Shown here in pieces: positions 19,878 through 28,820 of a stretch of 64,000 nucleotides of DNA. Origin of the DNA: Geopseudomonas aromaticivorans (GTDB lineage Bacteria; Pseudomonadota; Gammaproteobacteria; Pseudomonadales; Pseudomonadaceae); the NCBI RefSeq assembly GCF_019097855.1, contig NZ_JAHRGL010000001.1, positions 372,001-436,000 on the forward strand. Reading direction: 5' to 3'. Under the pieces are notes generated by a model that searched no databases, was not told the DNA's origin, and was given only the letters and a program-made list of their open reading frames with translations. A program made the position numbers and the translations under genes. Every line of letters begins with the position of its first letter. Position 1 is the stretch's first letter.

Positions 19878-20968
19878 GGGGACTCCGACGACTCCTGCGA
19901 GTCGCCACCCGACTCTCCGTAAAGTGTCGACAGTTTATAGAACTCGTGCACATGGCGCAGCAGCACCATGATCACCGCCGCCACCGGCAGCGCCAGCAGC
20001 ACGCCGGTGAAGCCGAACAGCTGGCCGCCGGCCAGGATGGCGAAGATCACCGCCACCGGGTGCAGGCCGATGCGATCGCCCACCAGCAGTGGCGTCAGCC
20101 ACATGCCCTCGAGCAGCTGACCGATGCCAAACACCACCACCACGCCGAGCAGCGGATACCAGTCGAGACCGAACTGGAACAGTACCGCGACCAGCGCCGC
20201 GACGATACCGACCACGAAGCCCATGTACGGGACGATGCTGGCCAGTCCGGCGAGCAGGCCGATCAGCAGGCCCAGCTCCAGGCCCACCAGCATCAGTCCG
20301 CCGGCATACACCAGCGCCAGCGCCAGCATCACCAGCAGCTGACCGCGCAGGAACGCGCCCAGCACCTCGTGGCACTCGCCGGCCAGGCGCACCACCCACT
20401 CCTCGCGCTTGCGCGGCAGCAGGTTGCGCAGATGGCCTATCATCACATCCCAGTCACGCAGCAGGTAGAAGCTGACCACCGGGATCAGCAGCAGATTGCC
20501 CAGCCACGCCAGCAGCGCCAGACTCGACGAGGTGACCTGGGCCAGCAGGATACCGGCGATATCGGTAGCCTGGCCCAGATGCTCGGTGAGCAGCGTCTTG
20601 ATCCGGTCGAAACGCCAGAAACCGTAGCGCAGGCCCAGTTTCTTCTGCACCCAGGGCAGCGCGGTGCCCTGCAGCCAGTCGAGCATCTCCGGCGCCAGCT
20701 CGTACAGCCGCAGCAGCTGCTTGCCGAGCAACGGCACCAGCACCAGCAGCAGGGCCAGCAGGATCAGGCTGAACAGGATGAACACCGCCACCACGCCCGA
20801 GGTCCGCGACAGACCGCGCGCCTCGAGGCGATCGACCAGCGGATCGCCGAGATAGGCCAACAGCAGGGCCACCAGAAACGGCATCAGTACCGGCTGCAGC
20901 TGGTGGACCAGCCAGCCGAGCAGCACCAAGGCCGCCAGCCCCAGCCAGCTGCGGGAATCGTTCAGCAT
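19874..20968 (-). CDS. AI-2E/PerM family transporter
   Basis: A 364-residue inner-membrane protein with about eight helices, of the AI-2E transporter (PerM/YdgG) family. Visible landmarks are the N-terminal helical pair, the amphipathic middle region (about 90-150) and the family signature around LASIVPYMGFVVGIVAAL. Members export small molecules or act as Na+/H+ antiporters; the substrate is not readable. Translationally coupled to hda, the usual Pseudomonas arrangement. Confidence 0.9.
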   Translation of the reverse strand: MLNDSRSWLGLAALVLLGWLVHQLQPVLMPFLVALLLAYLGDPLVDRLEARGLSRTSGVVAVFILFSLILLALLLVLVPLLGKQLLRLYELAPEMLDWLQGTALPWVQKKLGLRYGFWRFDRIKTLLTEHLGQATDIAGILLAQVTSSSLALLAWLGNLLLIPVVSFYLLRDWDVMIGHLRNLLPRKREEWVVRLAGECHEVLGAFLRGQLLVMLALALVYAGGLMLVGLELGLLIGLLAGLASIVPYMGFVVGIVAALVAVLFQFGLDWYPLLGVVVVFGIGQLLEGMWLTPLLVGDRIGLHPVAVIFAILAGGQLFGFTGVLLALPVAAVIMVLLRHVHEFYKLSTLYGESGGDSQESSESP

Positions 20969-21013
20969 TTGCGCCCTCCACTCAATCCATGATGCGGCCG
21001 CAGGGCCGCGGGC

Positions 21014-22054
21014 TTACCAGGCGAAACGCATGCGCGTGGCCGCTGCCGCCGGCACCTGCAGCGGCGGGTTCTGGGCCGGGACAGCCCCCTGGGCATCGAC
21101 GGCCTCGGCCGGCAGCTCGTGCAGACGGCCCAGTTGCAGCTGGGAGCGCAGCTGATCGGGGCTGGCATCGACCTGATAAAGCAGGTTGCCACCGACCACC
21201 GCCTGCAGGCGCGGGTTAAAGGGCTCGAGCAGGCGCTCAAGCGCCGCATAGCGGGCCAGATCGCTGCCCTGCACTTCCAGCGTCAGGCTCTGCGCCGCGC
21301 CGGCCTTGCCGAAGCGCGAAGCCAGCTTTTCACCCACCTCGAGGAGTACGCCATCGGCCAGCGCCGCCTGACTGGCTGCCGTGCTCGAACCCGTGACCCG
21401 CTCGCTGCCGACCCACAGCTGCCAGTCGGCCTGCCAGCTGTCGCCGGCGCCACGCGCCACCACGGCCAGCAGGGCGTCCGCCGCGTAGCGCGCGGAAGCC
21501 TCCTGCAGGGCCTGGGCATCGCTGCCCGCCAGAGTGTCGGCCGTGGCCAGCAGCTGTTCGTCGAGGTCGCCCAACGGCAGGCTCAGCGGCACGCCGCGGT
21601 TCTGCGCCGCGGCGCGCAGGGTCGCCGCCGCCGGCTGATCCTCGGCCACCAGACTGCTGGCGCCATCCACCTCGTTCAGCCACCAGGCCAGCACGCTGGC
21701 GCGCTCGGCAGTCTGCAGGCTCAGGCCGGCCTCGCGCAGGGCGCGCTGGCTGAGCACCGGATCGAACACCACGGACAGGGTCACCGGCGTACCGGACTCG
21801 TAGACATACTGCTGCACCAGCTGCTGCGGATCGGCCAGCAGCGGCTGCAGGCGCGGGTTCTGCGCGGCCTGGCGATCGCCGGTCAGACGCACCACCAGGG
21901 TCTGCAGGGCACGGCTCATGGCCGCCGCCCGCTCCGCCGGATCCTGCGACGCCACCGGCTCGTGCACCTCGTACAGCCCCTCAACCTGGGCAGCCGTGGC
22001 CGACAGGGTGGTGAACAACAGGCAGAAGGCAAACCATCGGGCGATCAGGCGCAT
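21014..22054 (-). CDS. DUF2066 secreted protein
   Basis: A 346-residue protein with a signal peptide (MRLIARWFAFCLLFTTLSAT, cleaved near AA-Q). The rest is soluble, Ala/Leu/Gln-rich alpha/beta sequence without a recognised catalytic motif; it matches the DUF2066 family found beside purM and hda in gammaproteobacteria. The start at 22054 is taken because it begins the signal peptide; the frame upstream is without support. Divergent from purM. Confidence 0.85.
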   Translation of the reverse strand: MRLIARWFAFCLLFTTLSATAAQVEGLYEVHEPVASQDPAERAAAMSRALQTLVVRLTGDRQAAQNPRLQPLLADPQQLVQQYVYESGTPVTLSVVFDPVLSQRALREAGLSLQTAERASVLAWWLNEVDGASSLVAEDQPAAATLRAAAQNRGVPLSLPLGDLDEQLLATADTLAGSDAQALQEASARYAADALLAVVARGAGDSWQADWQLWVGSERVTGSSTAASQAALADGVLLEVGEKLASRFGKAGAAQSLTLEVQGSDLARYAALERLLEPFNPRLQAVVGGNLLYQVDASPDQLRSQLQLGRLHELPAEAVDAQGAVPAQNPPLQVPAAAATRMRFAW

Positions 22055-22175
22055 GCGAGCATCTCGGCAAGGGGACAGGCGCGCGCCAGACGCGCGCAGC
22101 AAACGAAGCCTATACCTTAAACAGCCGCCCGGATGGCGGCAACCGCCCATGATGGCCGCTATCTTGCAAGAATGC

Positions 22176-22181
22176 TAAAAT
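22176..22181 (+). promoter_or_regulatory. Candidate -10 element for purM-purN
   Basis: TAAAAT lies 38 bases upstream of the purM ATG in the 165-bp divergent gap. No good -35 match or classical pur operator was seen, so this is tentative. Confidence 0.3.
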
Positions 22182-22219
22182 CGCGGGCTTTCACGCACTT
22201 CCTTCAAAGGCCCGGATTT

Positions 22220-23278
22220 ATGAGCAAGCAACCCTCCCTGAGCTACAAGGACGCCGGTGTAGACATCGACGCTGGTGAAGCACTGGTCGAACGCATCAAG
22301 GGCGTGGCCAAGCGCACCGCGCGCCCTGAAGTGATGGGCGGCCTGGGCGGCTTCGGCGCCCTGTGCGAAATCCCGGCCGGCTACAAGCAGCCGGTGCTGG
22401 TCTCCGGCACCGACGGCGTCGGCACCAAGCTGCGCCTGGCGCTCAACCTCAACAAGCACGACAGCATCGGCCAGGATCTGGTCGCCATGTGCGTCAACGA
22501 CCTGGTGGTGTGCGGCGCCGAGCCGCTGTTCTTCCTCGACTACTACGCCACCGGCAAGCTCAACGTCGACGTGGCCGCCACCGTGGTCACCGGCATCGGC
22601 GCCGGCTGCGAACTGGCCGGCTGCTCGCTGGTCGGTGGCGAAACCGCCGAGATGCCGGGCATGTACGAGGGCGAGGACTACGACCTGGCCGGCTTCTGCG
22701 TCGGCGTGGTGGAGAAGAGCGAGATCATCGACGGCTCGAAAGTGGCCGCCGGCGACGCGCTGATCGCCCTGCCCTCCTCCGGCCCGCACTCCAACGGCTA
22801 CTCGCTGATCCGCAAGATCATCGAAGTCGCCGGCGCCGACATCGAGCAGATCCAGCTCGACGGCAAGGCCCTGACCGAGCTGCTGATGGCGCCGACGCGC
22901 ATCTACGTCAAGCCGCTGCTCAAGCTGATCAAGGACACCGGTGCGGTCAAGGCCATGGCCCACATCACCGGCGGCGGCCTGCTCGACAACATCCCGCGCG
23001 TACTGCCCGAAGGCGCCCAGGCGATCATCGATGTGGCCAGCTGGAACCGTCCGGCAGTGTTCGACTGGCTGCAGCAGCAGGGCAACGTCGACGAGCACGA
23101 GATGCATCGCGTGCTCAACTGCGGCGTCGGCATGGTTATCTGCGTGGCCCAGGAGCAGGTCGAAGCCGTCCTCGCCAACCTGCGCGCCAGCGGCGAGCAG
23201 CCGTGGGTGATCGGCAGCATCGCCAGCGGCGCCGAGGGTGCCGAGCGCGTCGTGCTGAACAACCTGAAGGCGCACTGA
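22220..23278 (+). CDS. purM: Phosphoribosylformylglycinamidine cyclo-ligase (AIR synthetase)
   Basis: A 352-residue PurM, which closes FGAM to aminoimidazole ribonucleotide with ATP in purine synthesis. It begins [19 protein letters not shown], carries the GTDGVGTKL and [12 protein letters not shown] motifs of the ATP site, and [12 protein letters not shown]. The ATG is chosen because this is the conserved start. Its stop overlaps the purN start (TGATG), giving a two-gene operon. Confidence 0.97.
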   Translation: MSKQPSLSYKDAGVDIDAGEALVERIKGVAKRTARPEVMGGLGGFGALCEIPAGYKQPVLVSGTDGVGTKLRLALNLNKHDSIGQDLVAMCVNDLVVCGAEPLFFLDYYATGKLNVDVAATVVTGIGAGCELAGCSLVGGETAEMPGMYEGEDYDLAGFCVGVVEKSEIIDGSKVAAGDALIALPSSGPHSNGYSLIRKIIEVAGADIEQIQLDGKALTELLMAPTRIYVKPLLKLIKDTGAVKAMAHITGGGLLDNIPRVLPEGAQAIIDVASWNRPAVFDWLQQQGNVDEHEMHRVLNCGVGMVICVAQEQVEAVLANLRASGEQPWVIGSIASGAEGAERVVLNNLKAH

Positions 23279-23940
23279 TGGCCCAGCCCTGCAATGTGGT
23301 GGTGCTGATCTCCGGCTCCGGGAGCAACCTGCAGGCGCTGATCGACAGCCTGGGCGAAGGCAATCCGGCACGCATCTGCGCGGTGATCTCCAACCGCGCC
23401 GATGCCTACGGACTGACCCGCGCGCAAAACGCCGGGATCGCCACCGCCGTGCTGGACCACAAGGCCTTTGCCAGTCGCGAGGCCTTCGATGCCGCGCTGA
23501 TCGAGAGCATCGACGCCTTCCAGCCCGACCTGGTCGTGCTGGCCGGCTTCATGCGCATCCTCAGCGCCGACTTCGTCCACCACTACCACGGCCGCCTGCT
23601 CAACATCCATCCGTCGCTGCTGCCTCGACACAAGGGCCTGCACACCCACCAGCGTGCGCTGGAGGCCGGGGAAGCCGAGCATGGCTGCAGCGTGCACTTC
23701 GTCACCGAGGAACTCGACGGCGGCCCACTGGTCGTACAGGGCGTGGTGCCGGTACAGCCCGGCGACAGCCCCGAGGCGCTGGCCAAGCGGGTGCAGATCG
23801 GCGAGCATTACATCTATCCGCTGGCGGTACGCTGGTTCGCCGAAGGCCGCCTGCGCCTGACCAACCACGGTGCGGAACTGGACGGCGCGCCCCTGCCGGC
23901 CAGCGGCCAGCAAATTCGCGACCTGCCCCTGCCTCGCTGA
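23278..23940 (+). CDS. purN: Phosphoribosylglycinamide formyltransferase
   Basis: A 220-residue PurN using 10-formyl-tetrahydrofolate to formylate GAR. The GSGSNLQAL phosphate loop is near the N-terminus; LLNIHPSLLPRHKG contains the catalytic Asn-His; the catalytic Asp is in EELDGGPL. It starts inside the purM stop codon. Confidence 0.97.
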   Translation: MAQPCNVVVLISGSGSNLQALIDSLGEGNPARICAVISNRADAYGLTRAQNAGIATAVLDHKAFASREAFDAALIESIDAFQPDLVVLAGFMRILSADFVHHYHGRLLNIHPSLLPRHKGLHTHQRALEAGEAEHGCSVHFVTEELDGGPLVVQGVVPVQPGDSPEALAKRVQIGEHYIYPLAVRWFAEGRLRLTNHGAELDGAPLPASGQQIRDLPLPR

Positions 23941-23978
23941 GGCCGCCGGCAACGGTCTGTCACCACAGGAGATTTGCC

Positions 23979-24689
23979 ATGCGACGTGCGTTAACGCTTG
24001 CCCTGGCCCTGTTCGGCCTGCCAGCCAGCGCCCTGGCCCTGGAGCCCTTTACCGCGCAGTACACCGCCGACTGGCAGCAGGTGCCGGTCAGCGGCACGGC
24101 CGAGCGCCAGCTGGACAAGGGCGCCGACGGCAGCTGGACGCTGCAGTTCAAGGCCTCGATGCTGGTATCCGGGCTGAGCGAAGTGAGTCGTTTCCGTTAC
24201 GACAACCAGCGCTTCGTGCCGCTCAGCTACCGCTTCGAGCGCAACGGCCTGGGCAAGAGCAAGAAGGTCGCCCACGACTTCGACTGGAAGGCCAAACTGG
24301 TGACCGGCAACGACCGCGACACGCCGGTGAAACTGGTGCTGAAAAGCGGCCTGCTGGACAAGTCGACCTACCAGCTGGCCCTGCAGGAAGATGTCGCCGC
24401 CGGCAAGAAGAGCATGACCTACCAGGTGCTCGACGGCGACGAAATCGAAACCTACGACTTCCGCGTGCTCGGCGAGGAAAAGGTGCAAACCGAGGCCGGC
24501 CAGATCGACGCGCTCAAGGTGGAACGCGTCCGCGATCCCACCAAGTCCAATCGCCAGACCGTGCTGTGGTTCGCCAAGGACTGGGGCCATCTGCTGGTGC
24601 GTCTGCACCAGGTGGAAAAGGACGGCAAGGAATACCAGATCATGCTCAAACAGGGCGCGGTCAACGGCCGCAACGTGCAAGGCAAGTAA
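23979..24689 (+). CDS. DUF3108 secreted protein
   Basis: A 236-residue protein with a clear signal peptide (MRRALTLALALFGLPASALA). The mature part is beta-rich with repeated Lys/Asp-containing strands and matches DUF3108, a periplasmic family of unknown function found after purN in Pseudomonas (PA0943 by position). Followed by a strong terminator. Confidence 0.88.
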   Translation: MRRALTLALALFGLPASALALEPFTAQYTADWQQVPVSGTAERQLDKGADGSWTLQFKASMLVSGLSEVSRFRYDNQRFVPLSYRFERNGLGKSKKVAHDFDWKAKLVTGNDRDTPVKLVLKSGLLDKSTYQLALQEDVAAGKKSMTYQVLDGDEIETYDFRVLGEEKVQTEAGQIDALKVERVRDPTKSNRQTVLWFAKDWGHLLVRLHQVEKDGKEYQIMLKQGAVNGRNVQGK

Positions 24690-24700
24690 GCCTGCCCGCA

Positions 24701-24740
24701 GAATAGAAAACGCCCGGCGAATGCCGGGCGTTTTCTATTC
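24701..24740. terminator. Bidirectional terminator after the DUF3108 gene
   Basis: An 18-bp stem (GAATAGAAAACGCCCGGC / GCCGGGCGTTTTCTATTC) with a GAAT loop and A/T arms on both sides. Confidence 0.92.
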
Positions 24741-24757
24741 TGTCGAAGCCACCATTA

Positions 24758-24956
24758 AAGCCTGCTCACGATCCCGCGAGCTAGAGCCAGGCAAGGCGAA
24801 ATCGGTTGAGGAAGCGGAGTTTGCTGATTGCAAATGAGCATGACTCGCTCCGCTCGCCCCTTCAGGGCCGCCCTAACGGGCGTTCATTGGCAAGCCACTG
24901 TCCGAAACCGATTTCAACGCAGCATGGCCGACGCGCAGCCGATCGTGAACAGGCTT
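24758..24956. mobile_element. 199-bp MITE-like element with 16-bp terminal inverted repeats
   Basis: The ends AAGCCTGCTCACGATC (24758-24773) and GATCGTGAACAGGCTT (24941-24956) are inverted repeats with one mismatch in 16. Inside, GAAATCGG near the left and CCGATTTC near the right form a second inverted pair. No coding frame fills it. It lies exactly between a terminator and the last codon of the DUF2058 gene, so it touches the 3' end of that gene. This fits a non-autonomous miniature element; I recall similar sequence recurring in pseudomonad genomes but could not check copy number. Confidence 0.6.
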
Positions 24957-25499
24957 TCACCACATGAGGTCGTCGGGCACCACGTAGTCCTTGTACGGAT
25001 CATCCTCGTCGTCCGGCACTTCGCTGGCGATGTTGAGCAGGATGATGCGCTGCGGCTCGCGCTCCTGGACCTTCAGCGCCGCCTCGCGCGGGATCAGCTC
25101 GTACTTGCCCTCCAGGCGCACGATGGCCAGGGTGCCGCGGCTGAGCTTGTCGCGCAGCATCGGGTTGACCGCAATGCGCTTGACCTTCTTCTCGTCGACG
25201 AAGTTGTAGTAGTCCTCGGTCGCCAGGCGCGGCAGGCGGCTGCCTTCGATCAGCTGCTTGACCTGCGCGGCCATGGCCTTCTTCTGCGCCTTTTCCTGCT
25301 GCTGGCGGTTCAGCTCCTGGTCGCGGGCGACTTTCTCGGCCTGCGCCTTGAGCGCCGCCTCGCGCTGCGAGTCGTCCTTTTCCAGCTGGCCCTTGTGCTC
25401 CAGGCGCTGCTGCTTCTGCTTCTGCTTGCCGACCTGCTTGGCCTGCTTCTCGTTGACCAGCCCGGCTTTGAGCAGCTGGTCGCGTAGGGAAAGACTCAT
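24957..25499 (-). CDS. yaiL: DUF2058 nucleoprotein-like protein (YaiL family)
   Basis: A 180-residue, highly charged protein. Residues about 15-85 form a long Lys/Gln/Glu-rich coiled coil (QVGKQKQKQQRLEHKGQLEK region); the C-terminal half is globular and ends DDLMW. The family is DUF2058/YaiL, of unknown function, sometimes described as nucleoprotein/polynucleotide-associated. The start MSLSLRDQLLKAGLV is conserved. Its stop codon abuts the terminal inverted repeat of the MITE-like element. Confidence 0.88.
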   Translation of the reverse strand: MSLSLRDQLLKAGLVNEKQAKQVGKQKQKQQRLEHKGQLEKDDSQREAALKAQAEKVARDQELNRQQQEKAQKKAMAAQVKQLIEGSRLPRLATEDYYNFVDEKKVKRIAVNPMLRDKLSRGTLAIVRLEGKYELIPREAALKVQEREPQRIILLNIASEVPDDEDDPYKDYVVPDDLMW

Positions 25500-25586
25500 G
25501 ACGTACCTTGTACCCGAGGAATCTGACAGGGGTGACGCGCCGGCTGGGCACGCCACCGGGAATGGTTGGCAGGGACGCTCTATCGG

Positions 25587-26420
25587 CTAGCCGCAGGCGG
25601 GGCCTTCCCGCTCCTGACGCTTGGCCTCGCCCCACAGGGCGTCCAGCTGTTCGAGGGTGCAATCTTCCATGCGCAGGCTGTCCGCGCGCAAGGCCTGCTC
25701 GATGAACTGGAAGCGCCGCTCGAACTTGCGGTTGGCCGCGCGCAGCGCCGCCTCCGGCTCGACCTTGAGATGGCGGGCCAGGTTCACCGCGACGAACAGC
25801 AGGTCGCCGACCTCCTCGGCGATGTGCGCCTGGTCGCCCTCGGCCATCGCCTCGAGCACCTCGTCGAGCTCCTCCTGCAGCTTGTCCAGCACCGGCAGCG
25901 GTGCCGGCCAGTCGAAGCCGACCTGGGCCGCGCGCTTCTGCAGCTTGGCCGCCCGCGACAGCGCCGGCAGCGCCTGCGGAATGTCGTCGAGCAGCGACAG
26001 CTGCTCGGGGGCCGCGGCCTTCTCGGCGCGCTCCTCGGCCTTGATCTCCTCCCAGCGCCGCTTGATCGCCGCCTCGTCGAGCTGCGGCTGATCCAGCGCA
26101 CCGTACAGGTCGCCGTCGGGGAACACATGGGGATGGCGGCGCACCAGCTTGCGGGTGATGCCGTCGACCACCGCGGCGAAGTCGAAGCGTCCCTCCTCGC
26201 GGCCCAGCTGGCTGTAGTAGACCACCTGGAACAGCAGGTCGCCGAGCTCGCCCGGCAGATGGGCGAAGTCGCCGCGCTCGATGGCGTCGGCTACCTCGTA
26301 GGCCTCCTCGAGGGTGTGCGGCACGATGCTCGCGTAGTCCTGCGCAAGATCCCACGGGCAGCCGTACTGCGGGTCGCGCAGGCGCGCCATCAGGTGCAGC
26401 AGGTCGTCCAGTCGGTACAT
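25587..26420 (-). CDS. mazG: Nucleoside triphosphate pyrophosphohydrolase MazG
   Basis: A 277-residue tandem-domain MazG. Both all-alpha NTP-PPase domains are visible: first with CPWDLAQ and EEAYEVADAI...GELGDLLFQVV, second with LDEVLEAMAEGD and AEEVGDLLF. It hydrolyses NTPs and can affect ppGpp-related responses in E. coli. The ATG (MYRLDDLL) is preferred over a GTG two codons earlier. It begins 8 bases after the relA stop, the conserved relA-mazG arrangement. Confidence 0.94.
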   Translation of the reverse strand: MYRLDDLLHLMARLRDPQYGCPWDLAQDYASIVPHTLEEAYEVADAIERGDFAHLPGELGDLLFQVVYYSQLGREEGRFDFAAVVDGITRKLVRRHPHVFPDGDLYGALDQPQLDEAAIKRRWEEIKAEERAEKAAAPEQLSLLDDIPQALPALSRAAKLQKRAAQVGFDWPAPLPVLDKLQEELDEVLEAMAEGDQAHIAEEVGDLLFVAVNLARHLKVEPEAALRAANRKFERRFQFIEQALRADSLRMEDCTLEQLDALWGEAKRQEREGPACG

Positions 26421-26427
26421 GTCCACC

Positions 26428-28674
26428 TCAGGTTGCCGAGCGGCTGCGCCGCGCTTCGATGATGTTGGGCAGCTGCGAGATGCGCGCCAGCAGGCGACCG
26501 AGGGCCGCCATGCTGGGGATCTCGATGGTCAGGCTCATGTTGGCGGTGTTGTCGCTCTTGTTCGACTGGGTGTTGACCGCCAGCACGTTGATCTTCTCGT
26601 TGAGCAGCATCTGCGACACGTCGCGCAGCAGGCCGGAGCGGTCGTAGGCGCGGATCTGGATATCCACCGGGTAGGTCTTCGCCGGCGCCTGGCCCCAGCT
26701 GACCTGGATCATCCGCTCGGGCTCGCGCTCGGTCTGCTGCAGCGCCATCGGGCAGTCCTGGCGGTGGATGCTCACCCCGCGACCCTGGGTGATGTAGCCG
26801 ACGATCGGCTCGCCCGGCACCGGCTGGCAGCAGCCGGCCATCTGGGTGAGCAGGTTGCCGACACCGAGGATCTGGATCTCGTCGCGCCCGCCGCTGCGCC
26901 CGCTGGGGCCGCGCCGCGACACCAGATCGAGCATCTCGTTGCCGCGCTCGGGTTCGACCAGCTGCTGGGCGGCGTTGACCACCTGGGCCAGGCGCAGGTC
27001 GCCGGCGCCGAGGGCCGCGTACATGTCCTCGGCACTCTTCAGGTTGCACTTCTCGGCCAGCCGCTCGGCGTCGACCGCCGTCAGCGCCAGGCGCACCAGC
27101 TCGCGCTCGAGGTAGCTCTTGCCGGCGATCACGTTCTGGTCGCGTGCCTGCAGCTTGAACCAGTGGACGATCTTCGCCCGCGCCCGCGAGGTGGTCACGT
27201 AACCGAGGTTGGGGTTCAGCCAGTCGCGGCTTGGCGCGCCGTGCTTGCCGGTGATGATCTCCACCTGCTCGCCGGTCTGCAGGCTGTAGCTGAGCGGCAC
27301 GATCCGGCCGTTGACCTTGGCGCCACGGCAGTTGTGGCCGATCTCGGTGTGCACCCGATAGGCGAAGTCCAGCGGCGTGGCGCCGCTGGGTAGGTCGATG
27401 GCATGGCCGTCGGGGGTGAACACGTAGACCCGGTCGGGCTCGATGTCGACGCGCAGCTGCTCGGCCAGGCCGCCGATGTCACCCAGTTCCTCGTGCCACT
27501 CGAGCACCTGGCGCAGCCAGGCGATCTTCTCCTCGTAGTGGCTGGAGCCGGAATTGACGTCGGTGCCCTTGTACAGCCAGTGCGCGCAGACGCCCAGCTC
27601 GGCCTCCTCGTGCATCGCCTGGGTGCGGATCTGCACCTCGAGCACCTTGCCTTCCGGGCCGATCACCGCGGTGTGCAGCGAGCGGTAGCCGTTCTCCTTG
27701 GGGTTGGCGATGTAGTCGTCGAACTCCTTGGGAATGTGCCGCCACAGGGTGTGCACGATGCCCAGCGCGGTATAGCAGTCGCGCACTTCCGGCACCAGGA
27801 TGCGCACCGCGCGCACATCGTAGATCTGGCTGAACTCCAGACCCTTGCGCTGCATCTTGCGCCAGATCGAATAGATGTGTTTGACCCGGCCACTGATGTC
27901 GGCCTCGATGCCGGTGGCGTCGAGCTCCTCGCGCAGCTGCCCCATCACACTGTTGATGTATTGCTCGCGGTCCAGGCGCCGCTCGTGCAGCAGCTTGGCG
28001 ATCTGCTTGTACTGCTCGGGCTGCAGGTAGCGGAACGACAGATCCTCCAGCTCCCACTTGATGTGGCCGATGCCTAAGCGATGGGCCAGCGGCGCATAGA
28101 TGTCGAACACCTCGCGGGCGACGCGGTAGCGCTTGTCGTCATCGGCATTCTTCACCGCACGGATGGCACAGGTACGCTCGGCCAGCTTGATCAGCGCCAC
28201 GCGCACGTCGTCGATCATCGCCACCAGCATCTTGCGCAGGTTCTCGACCTGCGCCTGGGTGCCGAGCACCAGCGACTGGCGCGGGCTCAGGCTGGCGCTG
28301 ATCGCCGCCATGCGCAGCACGCCCTCGATCAGCTTGGCCACCGGCACGCCGAAGTCCTTCTCCACCGTCTCCAGCGGCACCTTGCCCTCGCGCACGCCGC
28401 GATAGAGCACCGCGGCAATCAGCGACTCCTGGTCGAGCTTGAGGTCGGCGAGAATTTCGGCGATTTCCAGCCCGGTACGGAAACTGGACATGCCTTCGGC
28501 CCAGATGTGCTGGGCGGCGATCGCCTGCTGCTCGGCCTCGCGGGCGACCTCGCAGGCCTTGCGCAGGCTGTCGCGGTCAAGGGCCGGATCGACATCGAGG
28601 ATGTGCTCCAGCCAGGCCTCGAGATTGATGCTGCCGTCGGTGTTGATCGGCTGTTCCGCTCTTACCTGTACCAT
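26428..28674 (-). CDS. relA: GTP pyrophosphokinase RelA
   Basis: A 748-residue stringent-response synthetase making (p)ppGpp on stalled ribosomes. Domains in order: degenerate HD hydrolase-like region (HD pair absent, e.g. TCAIRAVKNADDD), synthetase domain with YRSLHTAVIGPEG, TGS domain (VYVFTPDGHAIDLPSGATPL), a Cys-rich zinc-finger segment (AGCCQP, RQDCPM) and a C-terminal ACT domain. Length is standard. It is a synthetase-only RelA rather than bifunctional SpoT. Followed immediately by mazG. Confidence 0.97.
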   Translation of the reverse strand: MVQVRAEQPINTDGSINLEAWLEHILDVDPALDRDSLRKACEVAREAEQQAIAAQHIWAEGMSSFRTGLEIAEILADLKLDQESLIAAVLYRGVREGKVPLETVEKDFGVPVAKLIEGVLRMAAISASLSPRQSLVLGTQAQVENLRKMLVAMIDDVRVALIKLAERTCAIRAVKNADDDKRYRVAREVFDIYAPLAHRLGIGHIKWELEDLSFRYLQPEQYKQIAKLLHERRLDREQYINSVMGQLREELDATGIEADISGRVKHIYSIWRKMQRKGLEFSQIYDVRAVRILVPEVRDCYTALGIVHTLWRHIPKEFDDYIANPKENGYRSLHTAVIGPEGKVLEVQIRTQAMHEEAELGVCAHWLYKGTDVNSGSSHYEEKIAWLRQVLEWHEELGDIGGLAEQLRVDIEPDRVYVFTPDGHAIDLPSGATPLDFAYRVHTEIGHNCRGAKVNGRIVPLSYSLQTGEQVEIITGKHGAPSRDWLNPNLGYVTTSRARAKIVHWFKLQARDQNVIAGKSYLERELVRLALTAVDAERLAEKCNLKSAEDMYAALGAGDLRLAQVVNAAQQLVEPERGNEMLDLVSRRGPSGRSGGRDEIQILGVGNLLTQMAGCCQPVPGEPIVGYITQGRGVSIHRQDCPMALQQTEREPERMIQVSWGQAPAKTYPVDIQIRAYDRSGLLRDVSQMLLNEKINVLAVNTQSNKSDNTANMSLTIEIPSMAALGRLLARISQLPNIIEARRSRSAT

Positions 28675-28820
28675 CGTCTTCTACCTTTCCTGCCACGACG
28701 CGGCACTCGCCACGTCTGGTCCAGGGCCTGCTGCAGACCCTGATTGAGCCGGCCTTCTGCGGGTCGGTTATGGACAGGTCGTGAAACAGCGACGGCTGAC
28801 GCCGGCTCTTCTGCGACCCG

